This document shows, piece by piece, positions 13,428 through 20,142 of a stretch of DNA of 64,000 nucleotides (the first letter of the stretch is position 1; each line of letters begins with the position of its first letter). A model generated the notes under the pieces. The model did no database searches and had not been told where the DNA came from. It saw nothing but the letters and a program-made list of their open reading frames with translations. The DNA lies in contig NZ_RPDI01000014.1 in NCBI RefSeq assembly GCF_003917135.1, forward strand, positions 1 to 64,000, read 5' to 3'. A program made the translations under genes and the position numbers. The DNA is from Leucobacter chromiireducens. Its GTDB lineage: Bacteria; Actinomycetota; Actinomycetes; Actinomycetales; Microbacteriaceae.

Positions 13428-14362
13428 TCATGCAGGTTGCGGATCTGAACCCAACGCAGTTTCTCGGGATCCCGCTCGCCCTGATCGGGGCGGCGTTCCT
13501 GGCGTTCGGCGCGCAGTACCAGTCGCGCGGCTTGAACAAGGTCGAGCACATCGTCGGGGAGAGCGCACGTGCTGGGCTCTCCTGGGGTCACATCCGCAAC
13601 CTGCTCCGCCGGCCCTCCTGGGTGGTCGGCACGCTCCTCCTCGGCCTCGCCGTGGTGTTCCAGATCGGCTCGCTGTCGCTCTCGCCGCTCATCATCGTGC
13701 AGCCGATCGGCGTCGTCGGGCTCATCATCACCTCGATCCTGAACTCACGCGTCAGCGGCGTGCACCTCGGCAAGCGCGTCAGGGGATCACTGGCGCTCGC
13801 GGTGCTCGGGATCGTCGCGTTCGTTACGATCGCCGCGTTCACGGCGCGCGACCGCCCCGTCACCGACACCAAGCTGATTGTAATCCTCGTCACCTTCGCG
13901 GTGGTGCTCGTCATCTCGCTGCTGCTCTTCGCGGCGTTCCGCCACCAAGCGATCGCGCTGATCTACATCGTCGGCGCCGGGGTGCTCTACGGATTCGTCG
14001 CGACGTTCGCGAAGGCGGTCATCGGCCGCTTCCAGCAGGGCGAGTTCGAGTGGCTCACCTGGGCGTGCGTGGCCGCGCTCATCGTTGGCGCGCTGCTCGG
14101 TATGGTGTTCGTGCAGAACGCGTACTCCTCAGGCCCGCCAGACCTCGTGGTCGCCGGCCTCACCGTGATCGACCCGATCGTCGCGGTGCTGATCGGCATC
14201 GTCGTGCTGCAGGAGGCCGCTGGGGCGCCCGGCTGGGCGATCCTCGTCTACATCGCGTCCGGGATCGTCGCGGTCGCCGGGGTGCTCGGCCTCGCGCGCT
14301 TCCACCCGCAGGCGGGTGGCGATGGCCCGTCGAAGATGAGTGTGCCAGCGCCCCAGGCGTGA
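13424..14362 (+). CDS. DMT-superfamily-like membrane transporter
   Basis: 312 residues with about nine to ten hydrophobic helices and no signal peptide, of the drug/metabolite transporter-like type often found after gmk in this group. Helix pairs show the internal repeat expected for DMT proteins (residues about 8-130 and 165-300). [16 protein letters not shown] and [20 protein letters not shown] are the corresponding segments of the two halves. GTG 13424 overlaps the gmk stop; ATG 13430 is an equally possible start. The substrate is unknown. Confidence 0.75.
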   Translation: MIMQVADLNPTQFLGIPLALIGAAFLAFGAQYQSRGLNKVEHIVGESARAGLSWGHIRNLLRRPSWVVGTLLLGLAVVFQIGSLSLSPLIIVQPIGVVGLIITSILNSRVSGVHLGKRVRGSLALAVLGIVAFVTIAAFTARDRPVTDTKLIVILVTFAVVLVISLLLFAAFRHQAIALIYIVGAGVLYGFVATFAKAVIGRFQQGEFEWLTWACVAALIVGALLGMVFVQNAYSSGPPDLVVAGLTVIDPIVAVLIGIVVLQEAAGAPGWAILVYIASGIVAVAGVLGLARFHPQAGGDGPSKMSVPAPQA

Positions 14363-14421
14363 GATACTGGCCGCGGGGGCGGCAGGTCGCCGTGACCTCG
14401 GGAGGCCACGGAGGAGCACAC

Positions 14422-14985
14422 ATGAGCGAGCACCCGATCCGGATCGTGACCGGCGAACCACGTCGCGCCCCGTGGTGGACGCTCCTGCTCGTCGGACTGT
14501 TCGTCGTGCTCGCGGGCGTCGGTCTGCTCGTGTGGCCGTTCGTCGCGGCGAGCGGGATGCTCGCCGTCATCTTCGGGGTCGCGCTACTCGCGAACGGGCT
14601 CGCCATGCTGGTGCGCGCGGGGGCGAGCGCTGGCACCCGGGTGCTCGGCTCGGTGTTCGTGCTCGCCGGCATCCTCGCGATGGTGTTCTCAGCCGTCACC
14701 GGGAAGGCGCTCGTTGTCCTCGTCGGCTCCGCGCTCATCGTGGTCGGCGTCTCGTGGCTCATCCTCAGCCTGCGGGTCGCACGGGGCGGCTCCGGCTTCC
14801 TCCTGGTGCCCGGCATCCTCGCGATCCTCGGCGGCGTGTTCGCGCTGATCTGGCCGGCGACGGCGCTCAGCATCGTGGCGTTCCTCGCGGGCATCGCGAT
14901 GGTGTTCTTCGGCCTCTCGCTCTGCTGGGGCGCGATGCGCCTGCGCGGCGCCCGGGTGGAGCAGACCACCATCATCGTGGAGTAG
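14422..14985 (+). CDS. HdeD-like / DUF308 membrane protein
   Basis: 187 residues with six predicted membrane helices arranged as three Gly-rich pairs, the pattern of the HdeD (DUF308) family. The conserved function is unclear; in Enterobacteria HdeD is linked with acid resistance. A good ribosome-binding site (GGAGGAG) precedes ATG 14422. Its stop codon lies inside the 50-bp attL repeat, so the coding end is exactly preserved by the integration. Before insertion it would have ended next to the 3' end of the tRNA-Met gene, tail to tail. Confidence 0.8.
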   Translation: MSEHPIRIVTGEPRRAPWWTLLLVGLFVVLAGVGLLVWPFVAASGMLAVIFGVALLANGLAMLVRAGASAGTRVLGSVFVLAGILAMVFSAVTGKALVVLVGSALIVVGVSWLILSLRVARGGSGFLLVPGILAILGGVFALIWPATALSIVAFLAGIAMVFFGLSLCWGAMRLRGARVEQTTIIVE

Positions 14986-15028
14986 GGCGGACGGGGCTTG
15001 AACCCGTGACCGGCGGATTATGAGTCCG
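14979..15028. repeat. attL: 50-bp direct repeat (tRNA-Met 3' end)
   Basis: Identical to 22388-22437. It contains the last 46 bases of the tRNA-Met gene (minus strand, discriminator complement at 14983) but the sequence after 15028 no longer continues the tRNA, so this copy is the truncated one. The first bases also form the stop codon of the upstream HdeD-like gene. Confidence 0.95.
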
Positions 15029-15168
15029 TCGTGGACGCCATACGCCCGCGTTGCAACCGCCGCGAGCCATTGCAGCGCTTGCCAATTGTGGCCATTCCCT
15101 GACTGGGGGTGAGCACCGATTCTCGCCAGGCACCGACCACCTGCCGACCGGCTCTCGGACAAGAAAAA

Positions 15169-15200
15169 GGGGCCGCCGCCCGACCAAGAACGGCGGCCCC
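15169..15200 (-). terminator. Intrinsic terminator on the minus strand, upstream of rep
   Basis: A perfect 10-bp stem (15169-15178 with 15191-15200) and a 12-base loop. Read on the minus strand it is followed directly by CCTTTTTCTTG, a typical U-tract, so it should stop leftward transcription. No minus-strand protein gene ends here; a transcript would have to start inside rep. On the plus strand it lies in the rep leader, 16 bases before the start codon. Confidence 0.65.
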
Positions 15201-15216
15201 TCTACCGGGAGAAATC

Positions 15217-16860
15217 ATGGACAATCTCGACCCGGGCGTGGCCAGCGCTCTCAGTGTATATCTGAGGCCCGACAACGACCACGCCGGTTTTTCAGCAGCG
15301 AGCGGTGCAGGCGCCGCGCGGGCGAAGCAGGAGCGCGGCGGCTGTGCCGCCGCTGCCGCGAGCGTAGCGAGCGGGGACGCGTCAGCGGCTCTTGATAGTA
15401 CTCTGAGTTACTGTTGGGGGCAGGCGCCGAAGGGTGAGAATGACGCTGATTCTCCTGACGGTGTTGGTGAGCGACGTGCGATTCGTTGGGGTGCGCGTGC
15501 CCTTCTTTGGCAGGCTTCGACCTTGCGCCCAGTTAGGCAGTGCGGTCGCGTTCTGAGGGATGATCCCGGCGCTCCGTCCACCGGGGCAGGGGTGAAGCGG
15601 CGCGACTTGGCGAAGGGCGCTGTAGCCGGCTACTCGGGTGTCACGCTCTGCGGCTCCGTATGGTCCTGCCCTCGATGCTCCGCGGTAATCGCCCAGCGCC
15701 GCGCGGAAGAGATCTCGCGCGCAGTAGCAACTTGTCATCGCCTCGGTGGCCGGGTTTACCTGATGACGACGACCGTTCGGCACACCCGGAAAGACTCGCT
15801 CAACGACCTCTTCAACGCGCTGCAGAAAGGCTGGCGCGCGGGGCTTGGCGGCGTCGCCTGGTCAGGCAGGAAGGAGCGGGTTCGTGCTCGGAAGGGTCGT
15901 GAGTGGGTGGAGCCTGCAATGCTCGGGGACGCTGAGCGATTCGGGGTCGCGGGACGAGTCAGAGCGACCGAGGCGACTGTCTCTCTCCCCGGCTCTGGAG
16001 GCCACGGCTGGCACGTTCATTTCCACGCGCTTCTCTTCGTCACAGGCAACCTCGGCAACGGCCTGCGTGAAGATCTCGACTCGTACCTGAACGGGCTCTT
16101 CCACACGAACTCAAACTGGGACCGCGGTGGCCTCGGGGAGCTTGCTTTCGGCGAGCAGGTCTTTGGGCGATATCGCAGGGCCGTCGAGAAGGCTGGATTC
16201 CGCGCCGATCCGGAGGGCTTCGACCTCCGGGAAGTGCATGACGGCGGGTCCGAGTTCGTTGGCTCTTACCTCTCGAAGGCGACTTACGATGTTGCCGCGA
16301 GGATCGGTTTCGAGGTCGCGAGCGGCGCGCACACGAAGGATGCTCGTACGGAGCGCAATGTCACTCCATTCGAGATCCTGGCTCGGTGCGCTGACGATCT
16401 GCAAGCACGGCGGTTCGGGATTCGCACACCTCGCCGTTGGGAAATCATCGACTTGGAAGACGGAACCCTGAGCCTCGTCGATCTCGATACCGGTTCGGTC
16501 GAGGCGATAACTTCGCCGGGCCTGTGGGCGCTCTGGCATGAATGGGAGCGCTCTTCGCGGGGGCGGCATCAGATCCACTGGTCACTGCGAGTAGTGGGCG
16601 ACTCTGACCGTGCGGAGCTCTGGAACGCCGTGATCGCCGCACGTGGAGAGACCGAAGATGATGAAGCGGTGGCGCAGGTCGAGCTTCAAGGCGAACGGCT
16701 GGGCGAGATCCCGCGTGGTGCCTGGTACGGACGTCTCGTGTGGCGTCCGAGCTGGCTCGTGGGAGCGCTTGAAGCCGCCGAGAGCGGCGGCCAGGACACA
16801 CTTCGGCGCTACCTCACTGAGCGGGGTGTTAGTTTCGAGCCGAGAGAAGGCGACACGTAG
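15217..16860 (+). CDS. Rolling-circle replication initiator (HUH Rep)
   Basis: 547 residues, the replication initiator of the element. The HUH metal-binding motif is HVHFH (His266, His268, His270) followed by hydrophobic residues. A candidate nicking tyrosine lies in GSYLSK (Tyr351, Lys354), about 85 residues later, as in pIJ101/pSAM2-type Rep proteins. A Cys-containing segment CGSVWSCPRC (145-154) matches the finger-like motif of that family. The start ATG 15217 has GGGAGA before it; the frame is open back to a GTG at 15109, but that would read through the hairpin in the leader. It ends 18 bases from the convergent HTH gene. The nick site was not located. Confidence 0.9.
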   Translation: MDNLDPGVASALSVYLRPDNDHAGFSAASGAGAARAKQERGGCAAAAASVASGDASAALDSTLSYCWGQAPKGENDADSPDGVGERRAIRWGARALLWQASTLRPVRQCGRVLRDDPGAPSTGAGVKRRDLAKGAVAGYSGVTLCGSVWSCPRCSAVIAQRRAEEISRAVATCHRLGGRVYLMTTTVRHTRKDSLNDLFNALQKGWRAGLGGVAWSGRKERVRARKGREWVEPAMLGDAERFGVAGRVRATEATVSLPGSGGHGWHVHFHALLFVTGNLGNGLREDLDSYLNGLFHTNSNWDRGGLGELAFGEQVFGRYRRAVEKAGFRADPEGFDLREVHDGGSEFVGSYLSKATYDVAARIGFEVASGAHTKDARTERNVTPFEILARCADDLQARRFGIRTPRRWEIIDLEDGTLSLVDLDTGSVEAITSPGLWALWHEWERSSRGRHQIHWSLRVVGDSDRAELWNAVIAARGETEDDEAVAQVELQGERLGEIPRGAWYGRLVWRPSWLVGALEAAESGGQDTLRRYLTERGVSFEPREGDT

Positions 16861-16878
16861 AACGCTGGTGACGCTTCG

Positions 16879-17409
16879 TCACTGAGGCCATCGTTGGAGT
16901 CCGGTTCCTCTGCCAAGTTCCAGCCATCGCCACAGGTACGCAGCTTCTTGCTCCTTGGTCGGTTCTTCGACATCGAAAATTGCTTTGCCCGATTCTGGAT
17001 CGGTCCTTCCGCCCGTGATGTTCCACACGCGCACGATCACCGCGCCAACCAGCACGACGAGCGCTTTCCCTGTTTGTTCCTCAGGGTTGGCGATGCGCCA
17101 CAAGCGTGTTGCTGCTTCGATGTGGGACTCGGGCTCATGCTCTCTCCACCCAATTCGACGCCCAGTGGGATCGCCCTTGGGGTCGTAGCCCGGATCCGAG
17201 AGGCGAACGATCCAAGCGTCCGGCACACCATCCTTAGCCAGGGGCCGTTGGCGTGCGCGCAAGAGCCTATCGACGTCCTCTTCTTTATAGATTTTCGCAG
17301 ATCCGACAGTGGCCGCTACGCGGAGCACACCAGTTTTCCGCCAGCGGGTCACCATTTCGGGCGACACACCAAGCTCGGACATGACCTTCTCGCCCGTCCA
17401 GATCGTCAT
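16879..17409 (-). CDS. HTH regulator of the element (MerR/excisionase-like fold), unknown C-terminal domain
   Basis: 176 residues from ATG 17409. The N-terminal part (about 3-50) reads GEKVMSELGVSPEMVTRWRKTGVL and KIYKEEDVDRLL, a winged helix of the MerR/Xis type. The C-terminal 120 residues are not recognised; they contain a hydrophobic stretch (GKALVVLVGAVIVRVW) and a Trp-rich end. It is the only minus-strand gene of the element and is divergent from the small-gene operon, so it may control that promoter; this is inference from position. A -10-like TATGGT ends six bases before the start codon, so the mRNA may be leaderless. The frame is open further upstream to 17619, but that part overlaps the divergent promoter. 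Confidence 0.75.
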   Translation of the reverse strand: MTIWTGEKVMSELGVSPEMVTRWRKTGVLRVAATVGSAKIYKEEDVDRLLRARQRPLAKDGVPDAWIVRLSDPGYDPKGDPTGRRIGWREHEPESHIEAATRLWRIANPEEQTGKALVVLVGAVIVRVWNITGGRTDPESGKAIFDVEEPTKEQEAAYLWRWLELGRGTGLQRWPQ

Positions 17410-17415
17410 GAACCG

Positions 17416-17421
17416 ACCATA
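17416..17421 (-). promoter_or_regulatory. Candidate leaderless -10 box of the HTH gene
   Basis: TATGGT on the minus strand fits the TAnnnT pattern and lies six bases before ATG 17409, the spacing of leaderless actinobacterial promoters. There is no convincing ribosome-binding site and no clear -35. Confidence 0.4.
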
Positions 17422-17515
17422 CCATCGGGTGCTTTTCCCGCATGGCAGTCGCGTGCGCCCCACTAGTCGCATCCACATAGCACCTGAGAGCCTTTGCCAG
17501 GCGTTCCCGTATGGC

Positions 17516-17544
17516 TTGACACGCTTGCTACAGGGCCGTAGTGT
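17516..17544 (+). promoter_or_regulatory. Promoter of the element's rightward operon
   Basis: A perfect -35 (TTGACA, 17516-17521), a 17-base spacer and a -10 (TAGTGT, 17539-17544). The leader then carries a 7-bp stem hairpin (17569-17575 with 17584-17590) before the start codon at 17634. This is the best promoter seen in the element and would drive the small genes and probably the transfer genes. The 224-base spacer between the HTH gene and 17634 is thus a divergent control region. Confidence 0.75.
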
Positions 17545-17633
17545 TGCCAGAAAGCCATTCGGGAATGCCCCCGAGTGGTTCACCTCGGGGTGACCCGCTT
17601 GTAAACAGATTCGACTCACGGAAGGTTGACGTA

Positions 17634-17927
17634 ATGGAAATCAAAACGGTACGACACGGACGGAAGTTCATCGTTCAAGGCATGGATGCAACAGTCTCAA
17701 AGGCTATGTTCCGGCAGCTGCGGTACACCGCGATGGGTGCGCGTGATAATGCGACCGAAGGCGATGAGGACAACACTGAGCACACCGTGAAGACCCTCCG
17801 GGAAGGTCGGCTTCGTCTTCAGGTGAATGAAGGGGATGTGACGATCTCCCTCATTCCGAAGGGAAGCCGCACCCCGATCGCAGTTGAAACCATCGACTCC
17901 GCCGTTCTCATCGACTGGGCCGCATAG
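17634..17927 (+). CDS. Small hypothetical protein, first gene of the element operon
   Basis: 97 residues, starting MEIKTVRHGRKFIV, with GGAAGG eight bases before ATG 17634. It is beta-rich in appearance and ends DSAVLIDWAA. The frame extends upstream without a better start. I do not recognise the family. It follows the strong promoter at 17516-17544 and is followed by a 54-residue gene after 11 bases, so it is probably the most highly expressed cargo or regulatory gene. No membrane segment or signal peptide. Confidence 0.7.
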   Translation: MEIKTVRHGRKFIVQGMDATVSKAMFRQLRYTAMGARDNATEGDEDNTEHTVKTLREGRLRLQVNEGDVTISLIPKGSRTPIAVETIDSAVLIDWAA

Positions 17928-17938
17928 CTCTTCCGGTC

Positions 17939-18103
17939 ATGGCGAAGACAAATCAGCAACGCCTGGCGCGCATGACCCAGAAGCGCGACGGCATCAAGTA
18001 CACGGTTGCACTCGCGAAAGCTACTGAGGCTCTTGAACGAGCACGCGCCGAGGGGCTGAGGGGTTATGAGGTGGAAGTGCCCTCTGAACCCGAAGCTAAC
18101 TAA
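17939..18103 (+). CDS. Small basic helical protein, 54 residues
   Basis: ATG 17939 to TAA 18101-18103, reading MAKTNQQRLARMTQKRDG and ending in VEVPSEPEAN. The first half is strongly basic, and the middle (YTVALAKATEALERARAEGL) looks like an amphipathic helix. A nucleic-acid-binding or adaptor role is possible, but no family is recognised. It lies 11 bases after the 97-residue gene in the same direction. There is no strong ribosome-binding site, so it may depend on translational coupling. Confidence 0.55.
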   Translation: MAKTNQQRLARMTQKRDGIKYTVALAKATEALERARAEGLRGYEVEVPSEPEAN

Positions 18104-18108
18104 CTTCC

Positions 18109-18127
18109 GGGGGGGGGGGGGGGGGGG
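18109..18127 (+). repeat. Run of 19 consecutive G
   Basis: A single-base run of 19 G lies 5 bases after the 54-residue gene. Its last bases form the left arm of the hairpin at 18125-18145. Runs this long are rare in intact high-GC genomes. It may be a slippage-prone tract or a read artefact of a strong hairpin, so the exact length should not be trusted. Confidence 0.9.
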
Positions 18128-18179
18128 CCTGCTTGACCCAGGCCCACCCCCGGTCTTAAACCTTCCCCAAGAATCACCA
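18125..18179 (+). repeat. Intergenic module, copy 1: hairpin with CTTGACC loop plus 16-nt box
   Basis: A 7-bp stem (18125-18131 with 18139-18145), extendable by G/C pairs around a bulged A, encloses the loop CTTGACC. After a short spacer comes TCCCCAAGAATCACCA (18164-18179), then AGAAAGG as the ribosome-binding site of the next gene. The same loop, box and AGAAAGG recur before 18693. The hairpin may be a terminator or processing site; the box may be a binding site. Confidence 0.75.
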
Positions 18180-18195
18180 ACAGAAAGGCCAAGTC

Positions 18196-18612
18196 ATGGC
18201 ATCAAACAACTCGATTTCCCTTCGACCGGCCGCAGGCGGCATTGCGCTCGTCGGCGGAGGCAAACTGACCGAGGTCGCAGACTACAAGGACGGTCAGCGC
18301 GTCGGCGTGCAGACCCGAAACGGCGTTCCGCTTCGCCGCGCGGCAGGGGTAACCGCGCTCATGGACGGCGTGCCCCTCGATGGCTTTACCGTCACCACGA
18401 CCGCTCAGCTCGATGAGATTCCCGACGGAAGTCTTCTCGCCGCATCCGGCGTGGTCGAGGTCAACATTCGCGGCGAAGCTAAGCCCGGATTCGGAGACGG
18501 CGGCCCACGTGCCTCACTCACCGGCTCCGTCTTCGTGGAGCAGATCGAAGCCGTCGGATCCATGGCCACACTGCTCGCGCAGGCCGCATCGCGCCGAGGC
18601 AAGAGCGACTGA
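18196..18612 (+). CDS. Hypothetical element protein, possible ssDNA-binding (OB-like) protein
   Basis: 138 residues starting MASNNSISLRPAAGG, with AGAAAGG nine bases before ATG 18196. The middle looks like an all-beta domain: RVGVQTRNGVPLRRAAGVTA, GFTVTTTAQ, GSLLAASGVVEVNIRG and ASLTGSVFVEQIEAVG. The length, strand pattern and position between Rep and transfer genes would suit a small single-stranded DNA-binding protein needed for rolling-circle intermediates, but no diagnostic motif is visible, so this is only a suggestion. It is followed by the second copy of the hairpin module. Confidence 0.7.
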   Translation: MASNNSISLRPAAGGIALVGGGKLTEVADYKDGQRVGVQTRNGVPLRRAAGVTALMDGVPLDGFTVTTTAQLDEIPDGSLLAASGVVEVNIRGEAKPGFGDGGPRASLTGSVFVEQIEAVGSMATLLAQAASRRGKSD

Positions 18613-18619
18613 CAGAGAC

Positions 18620-18672
18620 GAGAGAGGGCGGCTTGACCCCGCCCTCTCTCTACCCCTCCCCAAGAATCACCA
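18620..18672 (+). repeat. Intergenic module, copy 2: hairpin with CTTGACC loop plus 16-nt box
   Basis: A perfect 12-bp stem (18620-18631 with 18639-18650) with the same seven-base loop CTTGACC as copy 1. It is followed by TCCCCAAGAATCACCA (18657-18672), identical to copy 1, and then AGAAAGGAG, the ribosome-binding site of the gene at 18693. The stems differ in sequence while loop and box are identical, so the shared parts look selected. Confidence 0.8.
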
Positions 18673-18692
18673 TAGAAAGGAGCAGTACCATC

Positions 18693-19079
18693 ATGCTCGA
18701 ACTTCTGCTCGCCGCGTACCTCGCGGGCCTGATCCCCGGCATCCCATCACCTATCGGCGTCGAACTGCCGTGGAGCCCCAACACCATCGCAGCTCAGGAG
18801 GAGGCCCAGCGGGAGGCTGACGTCAACGCCGATTACGTCCTGCAGCGGAACCTCTGTCGGTCCCGCGCGGAGGGACTCGCCATCGGCCTTTCCTCCGCTA
18901 CTCACGGCGTCTTCAAACCGCTCCAGCAGGCAGGTATCTATGTCAACCCACCGAACCTCAACGGTGACGGTTGCCGGATCGCCTTGACGGATGAACCGCG
19001 CCTCTTCCCGGACGCTGACGGCGTCGAGAAGATCACTGGAGCTGGTCCGACCGCGTATTCGGTCGTCTGGGAGTACTGA
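18693..19079 (+). CDS. Small hypothetical protein with N-terminal hydrophobic segment
   Basis: 128 residues. AAAGGAG lies nine bases before ATG 18693, which decides the start against an upstream in-frame ATG at 18633 inside the hairpin. Residues 1-20 (MLELLLAAYLAGLIPGIPSP) are hydrophobic and may be a membrane anchor or uncleaved signal. The remainder is soluble, with two cysteines (RNLCRSRAEG and GDGCRIAL), which could pair outside the membrane. Family not recognised. It lies two bases before the membrane protein of the translocase, so a role in transfer is plausible but unproven. Confidence 0.7.
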   Translation: MLELLLAAYLAGLIPGIPSPIGVELPWSPNTIAAQEEAQREADVNADYVLQRNLCRSRAEGLAIGLSSATHGVFKPLQQAGIYVNPPNLNGDGCRIALTDEPRLFPDADGVEKITGAGPTAYSVVWEY

Positions 19080-19081
19080 AA

Positions 19082-19750
19082 ATGAATCGTTCCTCAAAGG
19101 GTGCGGTCCCCGCAGTCCTCGGTCTCCTTCCCTGGATCCCTCTCTGCGGTCTGCTCCTCCTCGCGCCGATTCTGATGTTCTTCAACATCCCCGGATGGTC
19201 AGGCATCCTCACCTTCGTCAGTGTCTTCTGGCTCATCATCTGGGTCATTCGTTCCGCACCTCGCTGGGTGCGCATGATGAAGCTTGCCCTTGCTGGTACT
19301 CCCGCCGACATGCTGCCTGCCGCCGCGATCATGACCGAGGCATGGCCCGTACTTATCGACGTGTGCGGATGGGTCCCGAGGACAGCGCTCGGGCAGAAGC
19401 CACCCCTCGCTTTGAAGCTCTGGGGGCTCATCTCTGGCAACACTACCGACCTCGGACCGCGCATCTTGCGCATCGAGAATGCCCCGGCTGGGCCACTGGC
19501 GATTGTCGGACTTACTCCACGCATCACGGCAGAGCACATCGCCGCCCACTCTGAGCGGATCGCGGATATGTGGGGCGCTCAGTCCGTAGAGGTCACGCGA
19601 ACCCGACCGAACGAGGTCTCGATTCTCGCTCGGATCCGCGACCCGCTGGAGGGGACGAACACAGGATTTATTGGTGCTCCTTCGGCTCCGCCTTCAGTAA
19701 CGGCGGACGACTTCCTGCCGAGGAATGATGAAAACCAGGATCTCCGATGA
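19082..19750 (+). CDS. Membrane subunit resembling the N-terminal part of a TraB/FtsK translocase
   Basis: 222 residues with two membrane helices (about 13-33 and 40-58), a polar loop, and a C-terminal domain ITAEHIAAHSERIADMWGAQ followed by VEVTRTRPNEVSILARIRDPLEG. That last region resembles the segment between membrane helices and motor in FtsK/TraB-type DNA pumps. The protein ends without any ATPase motif; a P-loop protein follows one gene later. I infer that it anchors the separate ATPase. It overlaps the next gene by 4 bases. Confidence 0.7.
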   Translation: MNRSSKGAVPAVLGLLPWIPLCGLLLLAPILMFFNIPGWSGILTFVSVFWLIIWVIRSAPRWVRMMKLALAGTPADMLPAAAIMTEAWPVLIDVCGWVPRTALGQKPPLALKLWGLISGNTTDLGPRILRIENAPAGPLAIVGLTPRITAEHIAAHSERIADMWGAQSVEVTRTRPNEVSILARIRDPLEGTNTGFIGAPSAPPSVTADDFLPRNDENQDLR

Positions 19751-20142
19751 AAGCCGGATTCGGGTACCTCGTGACTCAGATCAGTGCTCGGCGCGCGGAA
19801 CAGATTTACGGGTGGATAGGAGAGGATGCGGCAGCCGCAAATCGTGAGTCTCACGCAACAGCGGAGGACGGCTCGGTCCACGTGCCGATTCGATTCGCGG
19901 GCGGAGACGCACGCATCTTCTTCGAAGACCGTCCCGCCGACAGTGGTTCCGTGATGGTGGAGCTTGACCTTCCTGGCCAGAAGCCGCTTCCGCTGTTTCC
20001 TTCTGAGGCCGCTGCGCTGGGTCAGGCACTGATCGACATAGCTGCGGATCTTGCCCAGCCGGGAGAAGGCGCAATCGAAATGGCGGACCTGCCTGAGGCG
20101 ATCCGTGCCGCACAGCGTTTTGAAAGGTCTCGGGATGATTGA
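19747..20142 (+). CDS. Hypothetical protein between the two translocase parts
   Basis: 131 residues, acidic (RIFFEDRPADSGSVMVELDLPG; DLPEAIRAAQRFERSRDD), no membrane segment, family not recognised. Its start overlaps the stop of the membrane subunit by 4 bases and its end overlaps the ATPase start by 8 bases, so the three are very probably made in step. The position suggests an accessory subunit of the DNA pump, for example a DNA- or motor-adaptor; this is inference from context only. Confidence 0.65.
   Translation: MKAGFGYLVTQISARRAEQIYGWIGEDAAAANRESHATAEDGSVHVPIRFAGGDARIFFEDRPADSGSVMVELDLPGQKPLPLFPSEAAALGQALIDIAADLAQPGEGAIEMADLPEAIRAAQRFERSRDD

Noticed and set aside
15109-15216. GTG at 15109 as rep start
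   Set aside because: The added segment reads through the hairpin and has no family similarity; ATG 15217 has a good ribosome-binding site.
17410-17619. N-terminal extension of the HTH gene to 17619
   Set aside because: The extension overlaps the divergent promoter and is not conserved-looking; ATG 17409 begins the HTH fold.
18066-18416. 116-codon frame across the G run
   Set aside because: Poly-Gly from the homopolymer and no start signal; the 138-residue gene uses another frame.
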